Shown here: positions 8,330 through 15,988 of the stretch, piece by piece | Position numbering within the stretch: position 1 is the stretch's first letter | Layout of the letters: every line of letters begins with the position of its first letter | Assembly: GCF_000242615.2 (NCBI RefSeq) | Contig: NZ_KI912268.1 | Location: 325,229 to 389,228 of the forward strand | Length of the DNA stretch: 64,000 bases | Reading direction: 5' to 3' | From: Holophaga foetida DSM 6591 | GTDB lineage: Bacteria; Acidobacteriota; Holophagae; Holophagales; Holophagaceae | Translations under genes and position numbers: made by a program | The notes under the pieces: model-generated | Seen by the model: only the letters and a program-made list of their open reading frames with translations | What the model was told of the DNA's origin: nothing | The model's database searches: none

Positions 8330-9223
8330 TCAGCCTCTGCGATCGACAAGCGGCAGCGAGGCCGATCCGCAGGCGATGGCCTCGCCCTTCGGCCCCAGGG
8401 CGAAGTCCATCCGCCCCAGGTTCACACCCGCGTAGCCCACCTGGAAGATGTGGGTGTCGTCCACCCGCACGGGGGTGTCCATGAAGGTATGGGTGTGGCC
8501 GCCGATGATGACATCGATGCCCGGCACCAGGCGGGCCAGGTTCAGGTCGTCGATGGCGGCGCCGTGATGGTCGAGGCCCAGGTGGGAGAGCACCACCAGC
8601 AGATCCACCTTCTCCACCTCCCGGAGACGCCGGACCACAGCCCCAAGGGGGGCTACGGGGTCCCGCCAGCCCACCCCCTCGTGGTTCTTGGGGAAGACCA
8701 GCCCGTGGAACTCCACGCCGACGCCCGTGAGGCCCACCTTCAGGCCCGGAAAGGTTTTGACCGTCCAGGGCAGGATTTTCTGCCCCAGGCGGGGGGCGCC
8801 TTCCCAGGTGAAGTTGCAGTTCAGGATGGGGAAGGTGGCTTCCTCCAGGGCCGTCATCAGGCCCTCTATGCCCGCATCGAAGTCGTGGTTGCCCAGGGTG
8901 CCCGCATCGTAGCCCGCCATGGACATGAGCTTGTAGTCCAGGGATCCCTTGAAGCGGTTGAAGTAGGGGGTTCCCTGGAAGACATCTCCGGCATCCAGCA
9001 GGAGCAGATTGCCTCCCTGGCTCCGCAGGCGCTTCACCAGTGCGGCCCGTCGGGCGATGCCCCCCCGGCCCGCCAGGGAACCGCTGGCGAGGGGCTCCAG
9101 ATGGGAGTGGGTGTCGTTGGTGTGGAGGAGGGTGATGCGGGGCGAGCTTTCGGCCCGCAAAGGCAGGCGAGAGGCCAGGAAAGCGGCACCCAGTCCCCCC
9201 AGGAATGCCCGGCGGTCTACCAT
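8330..9223 (-). CDS. 5'-nucleotidase/UshA-type metallophosphatase domain, exported
   Basis: 297 residues with a twin-arginine-like signal (DRRAFLGGLGAAFLASRLPL), so probably folded before export to the periplasm. It holds the calcineurin-like dimetal motifs of the UshA N-terminal domain: HTNDTHSHLEP, DAGDVFQGTPYFN, LGNHDFD, VVLSHLG and GGHTHT. It lacks the C-terminal substrate-binding domain, which is encoded by the gene just upstream on the same strand; the two genes overlap by 7 bp. Together they probably form a two-polypeptide periplasmic nucleotidase or 2',3'-cyclic phosphodiesterase. Confidence 0.88.
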   Translation of the reverse strand: MVDRRAFLGGLGAAFLASRLPLRAESSPRITLLHTNDTHSHLEPLASGSLAGRGGIARRAALVKRLRSQGGNLLLLDAGDVFQGTPYFNRFKGSLDYKLMSMAGYDAGTLGNHDFDAGIEGLMTALEEATFPILNCNFTWEGAPRLGQKILPWTVKTFPGLKVGLTGVGVEFHGLVFPKNHEGVGWRDPVAPLGAVVRRLREVEKVDLLVVLSHLGLDHHGAAIDDLNLARLVPGIDVIIGGHTHTFMDTPVRVDDTHIFQVGYAGVNLGRMDFALGPKGEAIACGSASLPLVDRRG

Positions 9224-10011
9224 GCGATCCTCCGTTCCAGCAGGGCCTCCAGCATGCCTGGGGCGAAGGAGTAGCGGCCCGGGGCGGGGCAGGGGAGGGA
9301 CTTTCCCTGGCTTCCCAGTTCGGCACAGGCTTCCAGTAGGATCTGGCGGATCTGGAGTCCCGTGGGGATCACCTTCTTGGAACGTCCTCGGGTCGGGAGG
9401 CCGTCTCCGCTGGCCAGGAGGTAGTCCGTGGTGGCGATGAGCACGGTGGTCTCGGGATCAAGGGGAGCAGTCTGGAGCCAGCTTGCAGAGACTACCGGGC
9501 GCTCTGGTGTGCCCTGGAGGCTGATGAGGACACCGGAACAGGGTTCCCCAGCCTTCTTGATCAGGCCCCCCCGGAGAAGCTGGAGCACTTCCCGGCCGGT
9601 GTATTCCGTCACCACCAGCTCGTTGTCGAAGGGCATGAGTTCGAAAATGTCCGCGACCCGCACCGGTCCGGCCTGGAGATCCGCCCGAAGGCCACCGGAA
9701 TTGATAAAGGCGAAGGCCACGGGCTGCCCCAGGCAGCGGCTGGCCCGCTCCCGCATGAGATCGGTCACCCAGTAACCCAGGAGGTTCTCCTCCCCCAGCT
9801 TGCCCCGGGGAATGCGCTTCGAGGCCTGGGCCAGTACCTGGCTGAACTCCTTCCGGATGATGGCGGCACAGGGGGCCAGGGCTTGGGCCACCGCCGGGTC
9901 CTCCGGAAGGGCTGGCGTCACGGCTTCGGGTTGGGCGGCCGCCAGAGTCGGTGTTCCGGCGCTCGGGAGGATGGCCAAGGCGCCGGACAGGAATAGGCTG
10001 GAGAGGACCAT
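9217..10011 (-). CDS. 5'-nucleotidase C-terminal domain protein, exported
   Basis: 264 residues with an N-terminal hydrophobic signal (VLSSLFLSGALAILPSAG). The remainder matches the UshA/5'-nucleotidase C-terminal (substrate-binding) domain: LGYWVTDLMRERA, FINSGGLRADLQAG, ELMPFDNELVVTEYTG and the TTDYLLASGDGL stretch. It is translated first and overlaps the metallophosphatase gene by 7 bp, so the usual domain order is reversed as two separate proteins. The start is supported by the signal peptide rather than by a strong ribosome binding site. Confidence 0.87.
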   Translation of the reverse strand: MVLSSLFLSGALAILPSAGTPTLAAAQPEAVTPALPEDPAVAQALAPCAAIIRKEFSQVLAQASKRIPRGKLGEENLLGYWVTDLMRERASRCLGQPVAFAFINSGGLRADLQAGPVRVADIFELMPFDNELVVTEYTGREVLQLLRGGLIKKAGEPCSGVLISLQGTPERPVVSASWLQTAPLDPETTVLIATTDYLLASGDGLPTRGRSKKVIPTGLQIRQILLEACAELGSQGKSLPCPAPGRYSFAPGMLEALLERRIAW

Positions 10012-10121
10012 GGACGTTTCCGGAAAGATCCAGATTAGCCGTTCCTCCCTCTTTGCGGACGGTTTGACCGCGGTGATCGGGGGCTACTGAACCTGGCTTC
10101 CCGGTTGCCCGCAGCCTCTAC

Positions 10122-11021
10122 CTATGCGCTTCCCCACGTATGGGTATCCAATTCCTTCAAGAACTCGTGGACCACAGGATTGGATGTGCGGGGATCCCAT
10201 GCCACGACGCAGTCTGCGGTGCTGCCTTCTCCCTGGAGCGGCACATATGTGAGTTGGGGGCTGACCAAGGGCTCGGCGCGATATTTGGGAAAGACGGTAA
10301 TGCCGATTCCAGACGCCACGGCCAAGAACATGGACTCCATGTCCGAGAACCGTTCGACAATCCTGGGTTTGAAGCCCCGCTTAGCACAATTTTCCACAAA
10401 CGGGTCGTGGACCGGAACCCCTACGGGCCGGACGAGATCGACGCAAGGAACATCCTTGAGGTCTTCCAGGACCAGACTCTCCCTTTGGGCCAATGGATTA
10501 CTTGGCTGCATCACAACAACCACTCGCTCTCTGAGAAGGAGCTTGGTCTGAAGATTCGTATTCTCGGGAAGTCCGGAGGCCAGGGTAAAGGCGATGTCCA
10601 CCTCTCTCTTTTCCAGGGCATACGCCAGGGGGATCATGTCAAAGCGGTTGATTTGGAGGGAGACCGAGGGGAAAAGGGAACGAAAATGTTCGACAATGAT
10701 GGGAAGAAATCGTTTCTCCACCCCGCCCAAAAAACCAATGGCCAGATTCCCGGTTGCGCCGGATGCCCTGCGCTGAGCACCCGTCACCAAGTTCTCATAC
10801 GAGGCCATGAAACCCTTTAAGCCGTTGTAGAAGAACTGGCCCGCAGGTGTAAAGCGAACAGCGTTCGGGACCCTCTCCAAGAGCTTTACCCCCAGCTCAC
10901 GCTCCAGGGAGGCGATCTGGTAGCTGATGGCCGATGGAGTCAAGCAGAGCTGCCTGGCTGCCTTGGTGAAATTCATGTATTCCACGACAGCCATAAAACA
11001 GCGCAAGTGCTGGGTATCCAA
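10122..11021 (-). CDS. LysR-family transcriptional regulator
   Basis: 299 residues, standard LysR length. The N-terminal winged helix (HLRCFMAVVEYMNFTKAARQLCLTPSAISYQIASLERELG) is followed by the periplasmic-binding-like effector domain. It is read away from the small gene at 11440 across a 418-bp AT-rich gap. The nearest catabolic operon is the MFS/porin/PhlG-like hydrolase operon to the right, so control of that operon by an aromatic effector is a reasonable but untested guess. Its own promoter should lie in 11022-11200. Confidence 0.9.
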   Translation of the reverse strand: MDTQHLRCFMAVVEYMNFTKAARQLCLTPSAISYQIASLERELGVKLLERVPNAVRFTPAGQFFYNGLKGFMASYENLVTGAQRRASGATGNLAIGFLGGVEKRFLPIIVEHFRSLFPSVSLQINRFDMIPLAYALEKREVDIAFTLASGLPENTNLQTKLLLRERVVVVMQPSNPLAQRESLVLEDLKDVPCVDLVRPVGVPVHDPFVENCAKRGFKPRIVERFSDMESMFLAVASGIGITVFPKYRAEPLVSPQLTYVPLQGEGSTADCVVAWDPRTSNPVVHEFLKELDTHTWGSA

Positions 11022-11439
11022 AAGGCCTCCGTGGGGGTGTTTTTATGAATAAAAATTATCAAAAAAAGCTTAATGATCACCCCGAAACATTTCAGCTTTA
11101 AGCCGCTTCTCCGGTCAAACAATCTTCATTATCATGTAATTCTATGCCAATGACGTCACCTCGTTGGGTTTCGAATGTGTGAATGTCCAAGCTTTCTGCT
11201 ATGGATTTCTGAACATATTTTTATATTCAATAAATCTAAATGGACAAGCTTTGAATAGGGGGCGTCAGGCTGGGTGTCGCGACATCTATCCGCCGAACAG
11301 TTTGCACCACTTTCCCCGGTGAAGCGGCAAGGAAATGTCATGGCTGATCAGGAATTCCCCGCGTTGCACCCAGCTGGGTTGGGCCACCCACGATAGCTGC
11401 TCGCTCTGTTTCTCTTTTCTCAATGCGAAGGAGACCACC
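11022..11439. other. AT-rich intergenic region between LysR gene and small + strand gene
   Basis: No supported gene. The region is markedly richer in A and T than its flanks and should hold divergent promoters. CTTAATGAT at 11069-11077 recurs upstream of the MFS gene at 15331-15339, possibly as part of a shared regulator site, but a 9-mer match is weak. A short reading frame across 11335-11439 lacks coding character. Confidence 0.5.
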
Positions 11440-11697
11440 ATGGTTGTGTATGGCGGCACAGGCTACTTGGCCGAGGGTGCCCTGGCGGTATTTGAAGCAC
11501 TCTGCCGGGAAATGAAATCCCGGGGAATTGAACAAGCCATACAGCTTGACCTCTGTCCCGCCCGCGGTCTGGATCCGGTCGCCAGTGAAAAGGGACTGGT
11601 TGTTTCCGTCGAATCGAACGGCATCTACTATCCTGATGTAAGACTTGATATGATTAAATTAGTGCTGAATCATCAGTGGGCTTTCACCCAAGGATGA
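11440..11697 (+). CDS. Small thioredoxin-fold protein resembling a [2Fe-2S] domain without cluster cysteines
   Basis: 85 residues from the ATG at 11440, preceded by GAAGGAGA. The pattern VVYGGTGYLAEGALAVFEAL, a helix with charged residues, then LCPARGL and VVSVESNGIYYPDVRLDMIKLVLNH resembles the thioredoxin-like [2Fe-2S] domain of NuoE/HoxE and of hydrogenase NuoF-like subunits (GTGC-x-x-GA and a C-x-G-x-C segment). The first cysteine is Tyr here and only one Cys of the second pair position remains, so a normal cluster is unlikely. It could be a redox-inactive structural or regulatory homologue. It is convergent with the PhlG-like gene. Function unknown. Confidence 0.55.
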   Translation: MVVYGGTGYLAEGALAVFEALCREMKSRGIEQAIQLDLCPARGLDPVASEKGLVVSVESNGIYYPDVRLDMIKLVLNHQWAFTQG

Positions 11698-11827
11698 GCC
11701 GCGGCATATGCGGACCGTGGAGGTCCCGCCCGCAGAACACCGGCCGAGTTCCATCCCTGTGCCGTTCGCCCCTTCCCAAGGCCATGGCCCTCCAGGGAAA
11801 CCGCGTTTACCAAATGGCCAAGCCGTT

Positions 11828-11850
11828 GGGGCGCTCTGGTGGAGCGCCCC
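11828..11850 (-). terminator. GC-rich hairpin between convergent genes
   Basis: GGGGCGCTC-TGGTG-GAGCGCCCC, a perfect 9-bp stem 24 bp downstream of the PhlG-like gene and 130 bp beyond the small + strand gene. Neither side has a clear U-run, so intrinsic termination is plausible but not strongly supported. Confidence 0.4.
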
Positions 11851-11873
11851 GGACGATCAAGGTGGGTCAGAGA

Positions 11874-12494
11874 CTACTGGATGAACTTGTAATTCGCGTT
11901 GCGGCCCTTGCCTTCAACGGATAGGTCGGCGAAGGGGTTGTACTGGGTGTTGGTCACGACCTTGAAGAGTTGGTGGATGGGGGCCAGGAAGTTGCCCCAG
12001 TTGCCGATCTCCTCAATGCAGTGGGCGGACCAGACCATGCCCTCCTCGGGAGTCTCCTTCTTGCGGGTGCCGATGGCGGAGGACTTGCCGACCACGCCGT
12101 AGTCGGTCTTCTCCCACTGGTGGATGCGGTAGCCCATGGGGTTCCCGGCGGCCAGGGCCTCTTCGCCCAGTCCCAATCCGGCCACGATGACGACGTGCTC
12201 GTAGCAGATGTAGTCGCGGACCTCGGCGGGGACATCCTCAAGCTTCTCGAAGCGGATGTAGAGGTTCTGGCGGGTACCGTCGTTCCAGGTCTGGGGGGCG
12301 ATGTGGACCGATCCGATGGGATTGCCGTGCCGGACGGGAACGGCCCACACCAGGGGTTCGTGCTGGGCGGGGTGCCACAGGAGGAAGCTCTTCTCCATGT
12401 TGGACCAGAACCAGTCGATCATGTGGGGGGTGATGCCCTCGTGCTTCCAGTCGATGTGGGTGCCCATGGCATCCTGGGTGATGTTGGCTTCCAT
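11874..12494 (-). CDS. PhlG/phloretin-hydrolase-family C-C bond hydrolase
   Basis: 206 residues preceded by GGAGAAATGAA before ATG. The sequence GTHIDWKHEGITPHMIDWFW followed by LLWHPAQHEPLVW is typical of the DAPG-hydrolase family. This family includes PhlG (2,4-diacetylphloroglucinol hydrolase) and the phloretin hydrolase of Eubacterium ramulus, zinc enzymes that cut an acyl group from a phloroglucinol ring. A C-terminal His-x3-Glu (158-162, HCIEE) fits the family's metal-binding pair. It is the last gene of an operon after an MFS carrier and a porin, which suggests uptake and cleavage of an acylated phenolic. The exact substrate cannot be read from sequence. Confidence 0.75.
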   Translation of the reverse strand: MEANITQDAMGTHIDWKHEGITPHMIDWFWSNMEKSFLLWHPAQHEPLVWAVPVRHGNPIGSVHIAPQTWNDGTRQNLYIRFEKLEDVPAEVRDYICYEHVVIVAGLGLGEEALAAGNPMGYRIHQWEKTDYGVVGKSSAIGTRKKETPEEGMVWSAHCIEEIGNWGNFLAPIHQLFKVVTNTQYNPFADLSVEGKGRNANYKFIQ

Positions 12495-12617
12495 TTCATT
12501 TCTCCTTTTTGGTTTTTTTGCTGATCGTCGCCATATGGGTTCTCAGCTTGTTTGATCTGTGCTTGACCGATTCCAGTGGTGAGGGTCCCACCCACCCACC
12601 ACCCAATCGCTCTGATG

Positions 12618-13838
12618 CTAGAAGAAGAAGTTCATGCAGAGCTTCGCGGTCTTCTGGTGGCCATCGGCGCCGTTGGTGGCTTTGCTGGAACCTGCCCACA
12701 CCATGAAGTTGACGTTCTTCTGGAGGGTATAGGACGCGAAGAGCTGGGGGCCTTCGATGCCATTGAAGGTGCGATTGGCCATGTTGATGCCGGTGATCCA
12801 CCAGTCATTGCAGGGGCCGACGGAGGAATTGGCCTCCTCTTTGACGTATCGCATGGACAGGTGCCAGGCACCGGCGTGCTTGAAGTCGGGATGGCCGATA
12901 TCGAAACCGCCCATGTACATCTTGTTCTGGGTGTCCGCATTGGACTGCTCGTAGGTGGCCCAGAGACGCACCCCAGGAATGACGGTGGTGTCGGCCCCGA
13001 CCTCCCAGAGGTTGAAGCTGGTGCTGTCCGTGGGGCCAGTGTGGATGACCGTGTTGTCAGCCAGGGTGATGGTGGGTGAGACTCCGCCCGGCGTGGAGAT
13101 GCGGTGGTAGGCCGCCTTGACGTTCAGTTTGGGGAGAAGGGCAGCACCCGCTTCCAGGGCGGTGTAGTGGTTATCACCCCCGTTGAAGGTGATGGTGGCA
13201 GCCTGGCCCGCAACCACGCCTTCTGTGCTCCAGGAGCCCAGGGAAACCAGGTTGGGGTTCAGGGGGGCGCCGGTCCAGTTCTGGCGAAGGTAGCCGTAGG
13301 AAAGCTTTGCGTAGTATTCCTTCCCGACGGCCACCTGGACACCACTCATGGCGCGGTCGGCCATGTTCAGCACGGCGCCGTAGCAGGGGACGTAATCCCA
13401 CTTGCCAGCGGTGAGGGTGACCGGACCGTAGGTGCCCTGGGCATACATCTGGTCCAGCATCTGGTTGCCGGCAGCGGTGCCCTCATCCTTGGGGCTGGTG
13501 CCGTAGCCGCCACTCCTGAAGCTCCGGACAGCCTCTTCCTCCAGGACGACCTTCCAGTTCTCATTCACCTTGTAGGTCAGGAAGAGATCCAATCCCACTT
13601 CAGGTACGTGGCCGGAATCGCCGAAGAACGTATCCGTGCCCTTGAATGAGCCCGTGCTGTTCCACATCTGGTCGGAAACATGGAGCAGGCCGAAGTAGTG
13701 GAGGCGGCCGGACTGGTCTTCCAGGGCTTTCAGCCGGGAATCGACATCGGCGGGGGTGGAAGGGCTTTGGGCGAAGACCGAGAGGCTTGCGCTGGCGAGC
13801 AGGCCCAGGGAGAGGGCGGTCAGAAAATGCTTCTTCAT
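12618..13838 (-). CDS. Outer-membrane beta-barrel porin
   Basis: 406 residues with a clear signal peptide (KKHFLTALSLGLLASASLSVFAQ) and a short coiled segment (VDSRLKALEDQSGRL). About 350 residues of alternating hydrophobic/polar strands follow, ending in FFF, the aromatic terminal residue recognised by the BAM machinery. No specific porin family motif was recognised; it resembles carbohydrate- or phenolic-selective barrels. It lies 37 bp after the MFS stop and 123 bp before the PhlG-like gene, so it probably admits the operon's substrate through the outer membrane. AAAGGATG lies upstream of the ATG. Confidence 0.82.
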   Translation of the reverse strand: MKKHFLTALSLGLLASASLSVFAQSPSTPADVDSRLKALEDQSGRLHYFGLLHVSDQMWNSTGSFKGTDTFFGDSGHVPEVGLDLFLTYKVNENWKVVLEEEAVRSFRSGGYGTSPKDEGTAAGNQMLDQMYAQGTYGPVTLTAGKWDYVPCYGAVLNMADRAMSGVQVAVGKEYYAKLSYGYLRQNWTGAPLNPNLVSLGSWSTEGVVAGQAATITFNGGDNHYTALEAGAALLPKLNVKAAYHRISTPGGVSPTITLADNTVIHTGPTDSTSFNLWEVGADTTVIPGVRLWATYEQSNADTQNKMYMGGFDIGHPDFKHAGAWHLSMRYVKEEANSSVGPCNDWWITGINMANRTFNGIEGPQLFASYTLQKNVNFMVWAGSSKATNGADGHQKTAKLCMNFFF

Positions 13839-13875
13839 GCGGACATCCTTTTCAAGGAGGGTTGGGAAGGCAGAA

Positions 13876-15129
13876 CTAGTTGCGCTCGGCAGTGAGGCTG
13901 AGCTTGACGTCGCGGTTGAGGACCTGGGAGAGGATCAGGCCGAGGATGGCCACGGCGGCGAAGAGGCGAATGGTCAGGACGTAGGTTCCGGTGGCGTGCA
14001 GGCAGATGGCGCTGGAGATGATGCCCATGCCTCCCCCGAAGGCCCCGATGCCCAGCCAGATGCCCACCACTTTGCCTACGATCTTCTCGGGGTAGGTCTG
14101 GGCCACGAATACCGCAGCGGCCGGGTTCAGGAAGGCGACCGTCACTCCGGCAAGTCCCAGGATGGGGATCAGGAGGAAGCTGTTGTAGACCGAGGGGAAG
14201 AGGATGCTGTAGACCGAGACGGCTGTGACAAGGAAGCCCAGGAGCAGCACCGGCTTGGGATTGCCCTTGAAGATCTTGTCGAGGACAAAGCCACCGATGA
14301 GGCCACCCAGGATGGTGCCCACCTGGACCGCCAGCATGAGCTGACCCGCCTTCATCCGTCCGAAACCGACGCCAATGGGGGCATTCAGGGCAAAGTACTG
14401 GGGAGTCAGGTCATTGAGGGCGTTGAGGAGCCACGAAATGAAGATGCACATGATGATCCCGATGTACGTGGTCGGGTTGTGCAACGCGCTCTTCATGGTC
14501 TGCCAGCCGGAGGCCTCTTGACCATGGGCGGCAGTGGTGTGAACAGGCTCGTTCTTCTTGTAGTTGGCTGAGATATAGAGAGCGAAGAGGAGGATGAGGA
14601 TTTCCACCAGGCCCATCCACATCATGGTGGAGCGCCAGTTGCCCACCTTCTGGTAGACCATGGGGGCGCCCACGATGCCCACCATCATGCCCGCGTTGAG
14701 CATGGTCATGCCCATCCCGACGACCCGGCCCTTCTCTTCAGGTGCGAACCAATGAGCGGCTACCAGGGGGATCAGGGCGAAGACGCAACCGGCGCCGAAG
14801 CCCTGGAAAATCCGCAGGACGACAACGGCCCCGAAGATATGGCCCAGGATCGGGAATAGAAGGTTGGGGATGATGCCCGCCAGCGAGGCGATGATCATGG
14901 TCTTGGTGACCCCGAGGCGATCCGCCAGGATGCCCCCGACCACGATCGAGATCGCCACCACGAACAGGAAGATTCCCAGGAAACTGCCCTGGGCCAGGGG
15001 AATGCCGATCCCGAGGTCATGGGCGACATCACCGAGGATGGGAGCGAAGGCCAAGGTATTGCCGCCGTTAGCCCCTGCGACGAGGCCAACCGCCAAAAGG
15101 ACAAGCCATTTAAAGAAATTATTTTTCAT
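13876..15129 (-). CDS. MFS transporter (nitrate/oxalate/aromatic-acid-like)
   Basis: 417 residues from MKNNFFKWLV, supported by GGAGAAATAC upstream; the longer frame adds 14 residues without a site. Twelve predicted membrane segments and the loop-2 signature GGILADRLGVTK are visible. It heads the operon with the porin and the PhlG-like hydrolase, and a very long AT-rich leader precedes it. The likely role is inner-membrane import of the compound that the hydrolase cleaves. Confidence 0.88.
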   Translation of the reverse strand: MKNNFFKWLVLLAVGLVAGANGGNTLAFAPILGDVAHDLGIGIPLAQGSFLGIFLFVVAISIVVGGILADRLGVTKTMIIASLAGIIPNLLFPILGHIFGAVVVLRIFQGFGAGCVFALIPLVAAHWFAPEEKGRVVGMGMTMLNAGMMVGIVGAPMVYQKVGNWRSTMMWMGLVEILILLFALYISANYKKNEPVHTTAAHGQEASGWQTMKSALHNPTTYIGIIMCIFISWLLNALNDLTPQYFALNAPIGVGFGRMKAGQLMLAVQVGTILGGLIGGFVLDKIFKGNPKPVLLLGFLVTAVSVYSILFPSVYNSFLLIPILGLAGVTVAFLNPAAAVFVAQTYPEKIVGKVVGIWLGIGAFGGGMGIISSAICLHATGTYVLTIRLFAAVAILGLILSQVLNRDVKLSLTAERN

Positions 15130-15988
15130 GTATTTCTCCAGACAGAGAAAGGACAGGGTGCCGTGAGTCAAACCGGCTCCTCAATGCATGTTAAAAAAAT
15201 GGCAATACTTCACTAGCCCAATAATCAAGGGCCTCTTGGGGTCATTTTGTAAGTCCTTTTGCGTGAGGTTTGTGGTGGGGTGATCCTGGTATGTTTTAAT
15301 TATCTTTTGAATCAATCAGAAATGGTCTGACTTAATGATAATCCACTTGTCATAGCGTTCAAGCTGTCAGGGCGCTTGTGGGCGAGGTCACAGTGTCTGA
15401 ATGCTCGCTTATGCAACGAAGATTCACTTGCTATAATTATAGATATTATTTGTTTTGAAATCGGCAAGTGCCGTGTGGGCATGTTTGGAGATGGCGCCTG
15501 AAATTTATTTTCAAGCCGTCTATCGAGACTTGTCCGGGCTCATATATTGATGAATGAAGCGTTTAAAGAATAAATTATAAAAACCAAACAACAATCATGG
15601 GCCGAGACCTGCAAGATCTGAATGGCTCCTAGCATTGGTTGGCATGAAAAACAGGCAAGGTGTCGAACCTGAGGGAATCGGATTGATCAAATACTATCAT
15701 TCAGTGCACTTAATGGTCGAACAAGTGCCTTGTGTTGACGGGCTCAACCCCAATATCCGGTGGCGCATCTGATGTTGGTGATATGATTGCAATGTTTAAT
15801 AAATAGGTATAAATCATGCCAATGTTGGGAAAATATTGAAATGATCATATTTGTGGGGCAAATCAGGGGTAATTGCTGATTCTTGGTTCATGTGGGGCCT
15901 GCCGCGCTAGGCGTATGAGTCATTCGACCGGAATGTTCCACCCGGCTCGGTTCAGCTGTGTGCACGCCCCTCGCAGGGGTGATACCGA
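15130..15988. promoter_or_regulatory. Long AT-rich leader upstream of the MFS-porin-hydrolase operon
   Basis: 859 bp with no credible reading frame on either strand and base composition unlike the surrounding genes. TCAGA-N5-TCTGA at 15316-15330 is a LysR-style interrupted palindrome about 190 bp upstream of the MFS start, and CTTAATGATAATC follows directly. Its length would allow distant promoters, a small RNA or remote regulator sites, but nothing specific could be recognised. Confidence 0.4.

Noticed and set aside
11676..11924. 82-codon + strand frame after the small thioredoxin-fold gene
   Set aside because: It runs across the hairpin and the 3' end of the PhlG-like gene, with no ribosome binding site or recognisable composition.
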